From an uncultured Lachnospiraceae bacterium (GTDB lineage Bacteria; Bacillota; Clostridia; Lachnospirales; Lachnospiraceae): DNA of 10,686 nucleotides. The notes below the pieces were generated by a model. It saw only the letters and a program-made list of their open reading frames with translations. It did not search any database and was not told the DNA's origin. Below, piece after piece: positions 1-6,952 of the stretch. Both the position numbers and the translations under genes were made by a program. Each line of letters begins with the position of its first letter. Within the stretch, counting starts at the first letter, position 1. The stretch lies in contig CADBRG010000219.1 of the NCBI GenBank assembly GCA_902797015.1, forward strand, positions 1 through 10,686, written 5' to 3'.

Positions 1-40
1 AAAAAAACAAAAACCGCTACTTTTTTTATGCACTAGCGGG
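1..40 (-). terminator. Intrinsic terminator reading leftward (minus strand)
   Basis: On the minus strand, arms at 34-39 and 14-19 (CCGCTA / TAGCGG) form a 6-bp stem with a 14-base loop. The stem is followed directly by an almost pure U tract, the complement of the A-rich bases 1-13. This fits an intrinsic terminator for leftward transcription. On the plus strand the stem has no T tract after it, although seven T lie in the loop. No leftward gene is visible upstream of it, so it may serve a convergent gene outside the window or stop antisense transcription. Confidence 0.45.
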
Positions 41-53
41 AAAATGCGTGCGT

Positions 54-87
54 ACGGCTAGCCGTCGCGCTAGCGACTTGGTACAAT
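54..87 (+). promoter_or_regulatory. Extended -10 promoter overlapped by two CTAG-centred dyads
   Basis: TACAAT at 82-87 is preceded by TGG at 79-81, giving an extended -10 element (TGn next to the hexamer). No good -35 hexamer lies 16-18 bases upstream. That place is taken by a perfect 12-bp palindrome, ACGGCTAGCCGT at 54-65. It overlaps a second dyad at 64-77, arms GTCGC/GCGAC around GCTA, with CGCTAGCG at 68-75 perfect. The predicted transcript starts near 94 and leaves only about 16 bases before the ATG at 110, just enough for the AAAGGGA binding site at 97-103. The palindromes are placed like a repressor or activator operator. The binding protein is unknown. Confidence 0.5.
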
Positions 88-109
88 AAAACCCGGAAAG
101 GGATTCGAT

Positions 110-2842
110 ATGAAAACAGGACATTTTACCATCGGTATTCTCGCGCATGTAGACGCGGGAAAGACAACATTAGCGGAAGGTCTTTTTTATCTGGCGAAAA
201 AGACCAGAAAGCTGGGGCGCGTCGATCATCAGGATGCATTTTTTGATTATTATGGCATGGAACGCGCACGTGGCATTACGATCTATGCAAAGTCTGCGAT
301 CCTGCCGTTGGGAGATCATCAGGTGACGATCCTCGATACGCCGGGACATGTGGATTTTTCTGCGGAGATGGAGCGGTCGATTTCCGTTATGGACTATGCC
401 GTTTTGATCATCAGCGCAACAGATGGGATACAGAGTCATACCAGGACAGTGTTTGAGCTTCTGGAACGCTATCACGTACCGGTCTTTCTTTTTATCAACA
501 AAATGGACCGGCCGGAAACGGACAGTGATGTGCTGATGCGTAAATTAAAAGATGCATTTGGTGATTCCTGTATTGATTTTTCGGATTATCAGTCGCGCAT
601 GGATGATGAGATATTCTGCGAAGAGATCGCGATGTGTGACGAATCCTGGATGGAGGCATATCTTGCAGGAGAGCGGTTGTCGGAAGGCCGGCTGCAGGAG
701 CTGATCGCAGGAAGAAAAGTTTTTCCGTGCTGCTTTGGCGCGGCGCTCCATATGGAAGGAGTGCAGTCCTTTTATGATCTTCTGATCTCTCTGACGAGAG
801 AACCGCAATACCCGGATGCGTTTGGAATGCGGATCTTTAAACTTACCAGAGATGAGAAAGGGACATTGCTTGCAAATGTGAAGATCACCGGCGGACATCT
901 TACGGCAAGGCAGGAGATCACACTCGAAAACGGGGAACCGGTAAAGGTAAATCAGATCCGTCTGTATGACGGCGCCAGATATGAGGTGATCCCGCAGGCA
1001 GATGCAGGAATGGTCGTGGCACTGACAGGACTGGATACGGCAAAGACGGACGAGAATCATCTGATCCTGAAGCCGGTCTTAAGCTATTCGATCGAACCGG
1101 AAGACGGTACGGAGCCAAAGATTTTATATCAAAAGCTTGCCGTACTTTCACAGGAGGAGCCTGAGCTTGCGGTATCCTGGAACGAACAGACGCAGGAGAT
1201 CAATGCACGCCTGATGGGAGAGGTGCAGATCGAGGTGTTGCGGCAAAAGATCGCGGAACGGTTTGACGTGGCGGTCGCATTCCGGAAAGGCAGTGTGATC
1301 TATCAGGAGACCGTTAAGGCACCCGTGATCGGTATCGGACATTTTGAGCCGCTCCGCCATTATGCGGAAGTGCATGTGCTGATCGAACCGGGTGAGCCGG
1401 GAAGCGGTGTTGTTTATGAAAACCGATGTCCGGATGAGCTCCTTGAGAGGAGCTGGCAAAAAACAGCACTCCGGCATCTGATGGAAAAAGAGCATATCGG
1501 TGTCCTGACCGGTTCGGTTCTGACCGATGTGAAGATCAGTCTGATCGCAGGAAGAGCACATAAAAAGCATTCAGAAGGTGCAGACTTCAGAGAGGCCGCA
1601 TGGCGGGCAGTCCGTCAGGGGCTGATGCAGGCAGAGAATGTTTTGCTGGAGCCTTATTTTTCATTTTCATTGGCGCTCCCGGCAGGACAGATCGGTCGCG
1701 CGATGACCGATATCCGCAATATGGGCGGAACATTTGATGATCCGCAGATTGAAGCTGATGAGGCTGTTCTGACAGGACGCGCACCGGTTTCTCTGATGCA
1801 GGATTACGGCAGAGAGGTGCAGGCTTATACAGGAGGGCTTGGCAAACTGAGCCTGCGGTTTGCGGGTTATGAGCCTTGTCAGAATGCAGAGGAAGTCATA
1901 GCGGAAATCGGATACGATCCGGAGGCGGACCTTGCGCATCCGTCGTCCTCATTGTTTTGCGAAAAGGGTGCGGCGCTTTATGTGCCCTGGGATGAAGTGC
2001 CTGAAAAATGCCGCGTGGAAAGCGGTGTAGAACTTGCGGATGTTGATGGATTGGCAGATGAAAGTGAAGCGGCTGATGCCAAGCGTCAGAGTGAGAACCT
2101 GCCTGCCCATCATAAAAGTGCAGTGACAGGTGCAGGCGGTGGCGTATCAGCCTTTTCTGCGGAAGACAAAGAGCTGCAGGCGATCTTTGAGCGGACTTAC
2201 GGCAGCAGGGAAGAGACTGGCAGAAAAGGCAGGGGCTCATCGGAGTCAAAAGGGGCACTGTCAGGCAGCCTCGTGCAGTCGCGTGACAAATATCAGAAAA
2301 AAGAAAAACCGCCGGGGGAAGTTTTCCTGCTGGTGGATGGCTATAACATCATCCATGCCTGGGATGAATTAAAGGAGCTTGCAAAAGAGAATCTTGACAG
2401 TGCCAGGGATGCGCTGAATGATATCCTGTCGGAGTATCACGGCAGCAGGCAGGGCCATCTGATCGTTGTATACGATGCCTATAAAGTAAAGGGCGGACAG
2501 GAACATGTTTACCAATATCACAATATCGATGTGGTCTATACGAAGGAAGCGGAGACGGCAGATGCGTATATCGAACGTGTCACCAGAAAGATTGGAAAAA
2601 ACAACGACGTCACGGTTGCGACTTCTGATGGTTTGGAGCAGATCATCATCTGGGGACATGGTGCGCGCCGGATGTCTGCGCAGGAACTGAAGGCAGAAGT
2701 CGAGCTGGCAAAGATTGAAGTACGCGCTTTCCTGGCAGAAAGAAGGGAGCGCGGCACAAGCAGGCTGTTTGATCATCTGTCGGAGGAAGATGCTGAGATG
2801 ATGGAACAGATTAGACTGGGAAAGACAAAAGAGGATAAGTAA
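110..2842 (+). CDS. Tet(M)-like translational GTPase fused to a YacP/Rae1-type NYN ribonuclease domain
   Basis: This 910-residue protein has two parts. Residues 1-630 match the length and layout of ribosomal-protection/EF-G-like GTPases: P loop HVDAGKTT (13-20), RGITI switch I, DTPGH (76-80, with the GTPase-activating His80), NKMD (130-133), then EF-G-like domains II-V including LLEPYFSF around E514 and PWDEV at 626-630. Residues 631-737 form a polar linker rich in Glu, Ser, Ala and Lys, with an ordered-looking patch DKELQAIFERTYG at 686-698. Residues 738 to about 885 are a NYN/YacP domain: VDGYNIIHAW (D743), ETADAYIERV (D818), ATSDGLEQ (D840), then GARRMSAQEL. These acidic residues correspond to the metal-binding set of NYN nucleases. 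The start is set by AAAGGGA six bases upstream. The phosphoesterase gene overlaps its stop codon. The domain IV tip (484-494, HKKHSEGADFR) lacks the Ser-Pro-Val loop of Tet(M), so tetracycline resistance is unlikely. Domain calls are secure; cellular role is not. Confidence 0.9.
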   Translation: MKTGHFTIGILAHVDAGKTTLAEGLFYLAKKTRKLGRVDHQDAFFDYYGMERARGITIYAKSAILPLGDHQVTILDTPGHVDFSAEMERSISVMDYAVLIISATDGIQSHTRTVFELLERYHVPVFLFINKMDRPETDSDVLMRKLKDAFGDSCIDFSDYQSRMDDEIFCEEIAMCDESWMEAYLAGERLSEGRLQELIAGRKVFPCCFGAALHMEGVQSFYDLLISLTREPQYPDAFGMRIFKLTRDEKGTLLANVKITGGHLTARQEITLENGEPVKVNQIRLYDGARYEVIPQADAGMVVALTGLDTAKTDENHLILKPVLSYSIEPEDGTEPKILYQKLAVLSQEEPELAVSWNEQTQEINARLMGEVQIEVLRQKIAERFDVAVAFRKGSVIYQETVKAPVIGIGHFEPLRHYAEVHVLIEPGEPGSGVVYENRCPDELLERSWQKTALRHLMEKEHIGVLTGSVLTDVKISLIAGRAHKKHSEGADFREAAWRAVRQGLMQAENVLLEPYFSFSLALPAGQIGRAMTDIRNMGGTFDDPQIEADEAVLTGRAPVSLMQDYGREVQAYTGGLGKLSLRFAGYEPCQNAEEVIAEIGYDPEADLAHPSSSLFCEKGAALYVPWDEVPEKCRVESGVELADVDGLADESEAADAKRQSENLPAHHKSAVTGAGGGVSAFSAEDKELQAIFERTYGSREETGRKGRGSSESKGALSGSLVQSRDKYQKKEKPPGEVFLLVDGYNIIHAWDELKELAKENLDSARDALNDILSEYHGSRQGHLIVVYDAYKVKGGQEHVYQYHNIDVVYTKEAETADAYIERVTRKIGKNNDVTVATSDGLEQIIIWGHGARRMSAQELKAEVELAKIEVRAFLAERRERGTSRLFDHLSEEDAEMMEQIRLGKTKEDK

Positions 2843-3348
2843 TGAGACAACTGCCAAAAAAGAGTGAATATAAGGTTCTTGTCGTTTCTGATACACATGG
2901 GGAGAACCGCTTGATCAATCAGATCTTAAAGAAAGAACCGGAGGTTGACGCGATCATCCATTGCGGTGATGTCTGCGGCACGTTAGAAGGTGTTTTGGAT
3001 GCGGATATTCCTGTCTATGCAGTGGCGGGGAACTGTGATTATTCCGGAAGTTATCCGGAAAATCTGACGGTAAAGATCGGCTATTACAATATCTTCATTA
3101 ACCACGGGCACCGGTATCATGTCGATTACCGGGATGATCTGATCTTTTACGCCGGAAAAGAGAAATACGCTGACGTGGTATGCTTCGGACATTCTCATGT
3201 CCCGCAGAATATGACGGAAGAAGGCATGCTGTTATTGAATCCGGGCAGCGTTGCAAGACCCAGACAGATCCCGAGAAAAGGGACCTATGCGATCCTGACG
3301 ATTACGGAGGATGCGCTGCCAAGTGCGCAGTTGAAACATGTGGAATGA
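2842..3348 (+). CDS. YfcE/MJ0936-family metallophosphoesterase
   Basis: A 168-residue calcineurin-like phosphoesterase of the small YfcE class, cytosolic, expected to use two divalent metals. The full motif set is present: SDTHG (D17, H19), HCGDV (D43), GNCD (N64), HGH (88-90), GHSH (H117, H119) and the family's NPGS segment before the C terminus. Relatives hydrolyse model phosphodiesters or 2',3'-cyclic nucleotides, but the natural substrate is generally unsettled and cannot be read here. The start ATG shares one base with the TAA of the upstream GTPase-nuclease gene. AGAGGA at 2830-2835 lies six bases ahead, so translation is probably coupled. Co-expression with an RNase-domain protein makes a role in clearing RNA-end products conceivable, but this is speculation. 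Confidence 0.9.
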   Translation: MRQLPKKSEYKVLVVSDTHGENRLINQILKKEPEVDAIIHCGDVCGTLEGVLDADIPVYAVAGNCDYSGSYPENLTVKIGYYNIFINHGHRYHVDYRDDLIFYAGKEKYADVVCFGHSHVPQNMTEEGMLLLNPGSVARPRQIPRKGTYAILTITEDALPSAQLKHVE

Positions 3349-3354
3349 TAAAAC

Positions 3355-3381
3355 GAGCTTCCCTGATTAACGGGGAAGCTC
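3355..3381. terminator. Bidirectional terminator hairpin between convergent genes
   Basis: Arms 3355-3363 (GAGCTTCCC) and 3373-3381 (GGGAAGCTC) form a perfect 9-bp stem with a 9-base loop. It lies 6 bases past the phosphoesterase stop and 23 bases past the stop of the minus-strand NimA-like gene. The minus-strand side has the better tail (GTTTTATCATT). The plus-strand side (TTAGATGATAT) is poor in U, so rightward termination may be partial. Confidence 0.7.
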
Positions 3382-3404
3382 TTAGATGATATAGGGTGTG
3401 TCTA

Positions 3405-3872
3405 TTATTTTTCTTCGACGCGTTTGCCGGTCATGTGCTCGATGGTCAGTTCGATCAACGCAGACCGATGCGCATTTTTTGCCATGTCAGGTTCAATGTC
3501 TTCTGCAGGCATATATTTTCTGGCAAGCAGGCGAAGCTTTTCATTGATCTCATCCCGGTCTTCCAGGATACGGATCTTTCCGAATGCGATTACGCTGCGG
3601 AAGTAGTACCACCACTCGCCAGGGTTCTGATAACCTTCATTCAGCACGCAGAAGGATGCTTTATCATAGTTTCTGATCGCGTCGACCTTGTGGCCTTCCA
3701 GAGCGCTGTGGAAATACAGTTTTCCGTCATCATAAACAAAATCAAGCGGGACCGTATACGGATACCCTTCGTCACCGAGCACTGCGAGAACACCGCGCGG
3801 TGCTTTTTCTAATATCTCAAGGCATTCTGCTTCAGGCAGCTGCTGTTTGAAACGTCTCATTTTCCGGAACAT
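3405..3872 (-). CDS. NimA-like pyridoxamine 5'-phosphate oxidase-fold flavoprotein
   Basis: A 155-residue protein of the split-barrel FMN-binding fold, closest by eye to the NimA/5-nitroimidazole reductase group. Visible family signatures are GVLAVLGDEGYPYTVPLDFVY (27-47), the LYFHSALEGHKVDAIRN block (52-68) that shapes the flavin site, an aromatic GEWWYYFRSVIAFGKI strand (85-100), and the terminal half with K..IELTIEHMTGK. Members bind FMN or related cofactors and reduce diverse small substrates; some confer nitroimidazole resistance, but most chromosomal copies have no proven role. GGGAGG six bases upstream of the ATG at 3872 supports this start over the internal ATG five codons (12 bases) later. 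It is transcribed alone, divergent from proS and convergent with the phosphoesterase gene. Confidence 0.85.
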   Translation of the reverse strand: MFRKMRRFKQQLPEAECLEILEKAPRGVLAVLGDEGYPYTVPLDFVYDDGKLYFHSALEGHKVDAIRNYDKASFCVLNEGYQNPGEWWYYFRSVIAFGKIRILEDRDEINEKLRLLARKYMPAEDIEPDMAKNAHRSALIELTIEHMTGKRVEEK

Positions 3873-3899
3873 ATCTTGCCTCCCTGTGGCTTTTAAAAT

Positions 3900-3930
3900 C
3901 TGATGTAGCTGATGTAGCTAATGTATTATA
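3900..3930 (-). promoter_or_regulatory. Probable promoter and operator of the NimA-like gene
   Basis: On the minus strand a perfect TATAAT lies at 3930-3925, giving a predicted start near 3918 and a leader of about 46 bases. No convincing -35 hexamer is present at the usual distance. Exactly across the predicted start lie three tandem 9-base units: CTGATGTAG at 3900-3908 and 3909-3917, and the variant CTAATGTAT at 3918-3926. A dyad TAGCT-GATGT-AGCTA occupies 3906-3920. This placement suits an operator, for example for a substrate-sensing repressor, but the regulator is not identifiable. Confidence 0.4.
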
Positions 3931-3960
3931 TTTGCGGATGAATTGCAAATGCCGGATTGG

Positions 3961-4003
3961 TTTTGGAACAAAAGCAGGGCGTGAGCAGAAAAAAGTTCCA
4001 AAA
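3961..4003. repeat. Perfect 9-bp inverted repeat in the divergent spacer
   Basis: TTTTGGAAC at 3961-3969 and GTTCCAAAA at 3995-4003 are exact inverted copies separated by 25 bases, with centres 34 bases apart. It lies between the divergent NimA-like and proS genes, upstream of both predicted start points. It could be a paired protein-binding site or a weak stem-loop. There is no U tract on either side that would make it a clear terminator. Confidence 0.45.
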
Positions 4004-4092
4004 ACGGGGGCGGGCAGAAGAGCCGAAAAAGCTTAAAGAACTTTGCGCGAATGATTCAAAAGAAAAGCATGGAAAAAAGCTTTGGAATGTGC

Positions 4093-4113
4093 GATAATAC
4101 CTCTGTATATACT
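4093..4113 (+). promoter_or_regulatory. proS: Candidate -10 elements for the proS operon
   Basis: Two -10-like hexamers lie just upstream of proS: GATAAT at 4093-4098 and TATACT at 4108-4113. Neither has a good -35 at 16-18 bases, so the exact promoter is uncertain. The space between here and the gene is far too short for a T-box leader, and no T-box GGTGG-type motif is visible. This argues against tRNA-sensing attenuation of this operon. Confidence 0.35.
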
Positions 4114-4136
4114 ATTACTAGGAGATGTTAAATATT

Positions 4137-5576
4137 ATGGCTAAGGAAAAGAAACTTGTAGAAGCGATCACTTCGATGGAAGAAGATTTTGCACAATGGT
4201 ATACAGACGTTGTGAAGAAGGCAGAGCTCATTGCCTATTCCAGTATTAAGGGATGTATGATCATCAAGCCGGCCGGCTACGCGATCTGGGAGAATATCCA
4301 GCGTGAGATGGACCGCCGCTTTAAAGAGACTGGAGTAGAGAATGTATATCTGCCGCTTTTTATTCCGGAGAGTCTTTTGCAGAAGGAAAAGGATCATGTC
4401 GAAGGCTTTGCACCTGAGGTTGCATGGGTAACTCATGGCGGCATGAGCCCGCTGCAGGAGCGTCTGTGCGTTCGTCCGACATCGGAGACACTGTTCTGCG
4501 ATTTTTATAAAGACGATATTCAGTCTTACCGTGATCTGCCGCGCGTATACAACCAGTGGTGTAACGTGGTTCGCTGGGAAAAGGAGACCAGACCGTTCCT
4601 TCGTTCCCGTGAATTCCTGTGGCAGGAGGGACATACCGCACATGCGACTGCAGAGGAAGCAGAAGAGCGTACCGTTCAGATGCTGAATGTCTATGCGGAT
4701 TTCTGTGAAGAAGTGCTGGCAATGCCTGTCATCCGCGGACAGAAGACGGAAAAAGAGAAATTCGCCGGTGCGAAGGCGACCTACACGATCGAGGCGCTGA
4801 TGCATGACGGAAAAGCACTGCAGTCCGGTACCAGTCACAATTTCGGCGACGGATTCGCAAGAGCTTATGATGTTACCTTTACAGATAAAGACAATACACT
4901 CAAATATGTTCATCAGACATCCTGGGGTTCCACGACCCGTCTGATCGGTGCGCTGATCATGGTACATGGTGACGATTCCGGACTGGTACTGCCGCCGCGT
5001 ATCGCACCGGTACAGCTGATGGTGATCCCGATCCGTCAGGATGCGGAAGGCGTGCTGGATAAGGCAAATGAAGTCAAAGACCGCCTGAGCAAGGTTTGCT
5101 CCGTACGCATCGATGACAGTGAGAAGAGCCCAGGCTGGAAGTTCTCCGAGCAGGAGATGCGCGGTATTCCGATCCGCCTTGAGCTTGGCCCGAAAGACCT
5201 TGAAAAGAACCAGTGTGTACTGGTTCGCCGTGATACCAGAGAAAAGATGTTTGTATCCCTTGATGAGATCGAGACAGTCGTACCGGAGCTGCTCGAAACC
5301 ATCCAGAAGGATATGTTCGAACGTGCCAAAGCACATCGCGATGCGCACATCTGGGATGCGACAGATTACGAGACATTTAAAGATACAGTAGAAAACAAAC
5401 CGGGATTCATCCGCGGAATGTGGTGCGGCGATCAGGCCTGTGAAGATCAGATCAAAGAAGAAACAGGTGCGACCTCCCGCTGCATGCCGTTCCATGATCA
5501 GGAGCAGATCTCAGATGTTTGTGTCTGCTGCGGAAAGCCGGCGAAGAAGCTGGTATATTGGGGACGTGCATATTAA
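4137..5576 (+). CDS. proS: Prolyl-tRNA synthetase, type 3 (archaeal/eukaryotic-like)
   Basis: ProS charges tRNA-Pro with proline in the cytosol. From the ATG at 4137 it has 479 residues and starts MAKEKKLVEAITS, as is usual in the family. An in-frame ATG at 4125 abuts the AGGAG at 4120-4124 and cannot use it; the chosen start has a rather long 12-base spacing. Class II features are visible: the RPTSE substrate loop (113-117), motif 2 in ETRPFLRSREFLWQEGH (150-166), and motif 3 in GLVLPPRIAP with R288. No INS editing insertion separates motifs 2 and 3. The C terminus has the zinc-type cysteines C430-x4-C435 and C462-x2-C465 and ends in Tyr, as type 3 enzymes do. Ala-tRNA-Pro correction would need a separate trans-editing protein. 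It heads the proS-cca-phosphoglucomutase unit. Confidence 0.97.
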   Translation: MAKEKKLVEAITSMEEDFAQWYTDVVKKAELIAYSSIKGCMIIKPAGYAIWENIQREMDRRFKETGVENVYLPLFIPESLLQKEKDHVEGFAPEVAWVTHGGMSPLQERLCVRPTSETLFCDFYKDDIQSYRDLPRVYNQWCNVVRWEKETRPFLRSREFLWQEGHTAHATAEEAEERTVQMLNVYADFCEEVLAMPVIRGQKTEKEKFAGAKATYTIEALMHDGKALQSGTSHNFGDGFARAYDVTFTDKDNTLKYVHQTSWGSTTRLIGALIMVHGDDSGLVLPPRIAPVQLMVIPIRQDAEGVLDKANEVKDRLSKVCSVRIDDSEKSPGWKFSEQEMRGIPIRLELGPKDLEKNQCVLVRRDTREKMFVSLDEIETVVPELLETIQKDMFERAKAHRDAHIWDATDYETFKDTVENKPGFIRGMWCGDQACEDQIKEETGATSRCMPFHDQEQISDVCVCCGKPAKKLVYWGRAY

Positions 5577-5578
5577 AG

Positions 5579-6952
5579 ATGGTTTTAAAGCTGCCTGAAA
5601 ATGTCAAAAAGATCATTCATACCCTGCAGGATGCCGGATTTGAGGCATATGCAGTGGGCGGCTGTGTGCGGGATGCACTCCTGGGTCGTGAACCGGATGA
5701 CTGGGACATTACGACCTCCGCACTGCCCGAACAGGTCAAGGCGCTTTTTGCCAGAACGATCGATACGGGGCTGCAGCACGGCACCGTAACCGTTCTGTTC
5801 CGGGGCGGAAAAGACGGCTGGGAAACTTATGAAGTGACGACGTTCCGGATTGACGGAGTCTATGAGGATGCAAGGCATCCCAAAGATGTCACCTTTACGC
5901 CGAGCCTGGAAGAAGATTTAAAGCGCAGAGATTTTACGATCAATGCCATGGCTTACAACGAGACTGCAGGACTGATCGATTGCTTTGACGGACTTTCGGA
6001 TCTGAAAAACAGGCAGATCCGATGTGTGGGCAACGCAAAGGAGCGCTTTACGGAAGACGCGCTCAGGATGATGCGTGCGGTCAGGTTTGCGGCACAGCTT
6101 GGATTTACGGTCGTTCCGGATACACTGGAACAGATCAGAGTACTTGCACCGCGTCTTCAGATGATCAGTGCGGAACGGATCCAGACAGAGCTGGTCAAGC
6201 TGCTGACATCGGATCATCCGGATCAGCTGGAAATACTGTATCAGAGTGGCCTGACAGATGTTTTTCTGCCGGAGTTTTCAGCATTGATGAAGACACCGCA
6301 AAACTCCAGACATCACGGAGAAACTGCAGGAGAGCACACGCTCCTTTCGTTAAAAAAAGTCCGGGCAGATAAAGTGCTTCGTCTGGCGATGCTGTTTCAT
6401 GACATCGCAAAACCTGATTGCAGGACAACGGATGAAGAAGGATGGGACCATTTTTACGGCCATCCGCAGCTCGGGGCAGAGATGGCTAAAAAAATCCTGC
6501 GCCGGCTAAAGTTTGATAACGATACGATCAGACGGGTAACAGGTCTTGTACGACTGCATGATGAACGGATTTTCCGGCTGGAAGAGAGTGGAAACGCATC
6601 CGATCAAAAGCAGCTCAGGGCAGTCAGAAGAGCTGTCAGCAGGAACGGAGAGGAAATCTATCCGGATCTGTTTGCAGTCATGCGTGCGGACATTCTGGCA
6701 CAGAGCTCTTATTTGCGGATAGAAAAGCTTGCCCGGGTTGACGGATATGAGCGCCTCTGGCGGGAGATACTGGCCAAAAAGCAGTGTCTCTCCATAAAGG
6801 ATCTTGCAGTTGACGGGTCAGACCTGATCGCGCAGGGAATCCAGACGGGCCCAAAGATCGGAGAAATCCTGCATGCGATGCTTGAGGACGTACTCGAAGA
6901 ACCGGAACATAACAGCAGAGCGTATCTGCTTGCGCATCTGGAACAATTTTAA
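5579..6952 (+). CDS. cca: CCA-adding tRNA nucleotidyltransferase with HD domain
   Basis: This 457-residue class II enzyme adds or repairs the 3' CCA of tRNAs. The N-terminal catalytic head shows AVGGCVRDALLG (25-36), the metal-binding D41-x-D43, RRDFTINAMAY (116-126) and the nucleotide-template motif EDALR (E159, D160, R163). The C-terminal part contains an HD phosphohydrolase-like domain (GEHTLLS, LFHDIAKPD with H274/D275, HFYGHPQLGAE). I chose the ATG at 5579 because the protein then begins just ahead of the conserved head. A 20-codon extension to 5519 would lie inside proS. There is no strong ribosome binding site in front, so it probably relies on coupling to proS, whose stop is two bases away. 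An A-only-adding variant cannot be excluded, but no separate CC-adding enzyme is visible here. Confidence 0.94.
   Translation: MVLKLPENVKKIIHTLQDAGFEAYAVGGCVRDALLGREPDDWDITTSALPEQVKALFARTIDTGLQHGTVTVLFRGGKDGWETYEVTTFRIDGVYEDARHPKDVTFTPSLEEDLKRRDFTINAMAYNETAGLIDCFDGLSDLKNRQIRCVGNAKERFTEDALRMMRAVRFAAQLGFTVVPDTLEQIRVLAPRLQMISAERIQTELVKLLTSDHPDQLEILYQSGLTDVFLPEFSALMKTPQNSRHHGETAGEHTLLSLKKVRADKVLRLAMLFHDIAKPDCRTTDEEGWDHFYGHPQLGAEMAKKILRRLKFDNDTIRRVTGLVRLHDERIFRLEESGNASDQKQLRAVRRAVSRNGEEIYPDLFAVMRADILAQSSYLRIEKLARVDGYERLWREILAKKQCLSIKDLAVDGSDLIAQGIQTGPKIGEILHAMLEDVLEEPEHNSRAYLLAHLEQF

Noticed and set aside
110..2000. Acquired tetracycline-resistance gene
   Set aside because: Similarity to Tet(M) is at the level of the GTPase family. 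The drug-displacing loop is absent, a nuclease domain is fused, and there is no mobile-element context.
3396..3812. 138-codon plus-strand frame opposite the NimA-like gene
   Set aside because: The minus-strand frame has a clear family match and a ribosome binding site; the plus-strand product has no motif and is a shadow.
4125..4136. proS starting at the ATG at 4125
   Set aside because: The AGGAG motif directly touches that ATG, leaving no spacing, whereas the protein from 4137 begins with the usual family N terminus.
3873..4136. A small RNA or hidden gene in the largest spacer
   Set aside because: No frame with a start and binding site, and no promoter-terminator pair, could be made out; only the repeats and promoter elements reported are supported.
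4128..5495. 455-codon open frame antisense to nearly all of proS
   Set aside because: It has no ribosome binding site at its ATG, its translation is rich in Cys, His and Arg without any recognisable motif, and it mirrors a strongly supported gene. It is best explained by codon bias of proS leaving the opposite frame free of stops.
5519..5578. cca starting inside proS at 5519
   Set aside because: The extra 20 residues overlap the conserved proS tail in another frame and have no similarity to the Cca N terminus; the ATG at 5579 fits the domain start.
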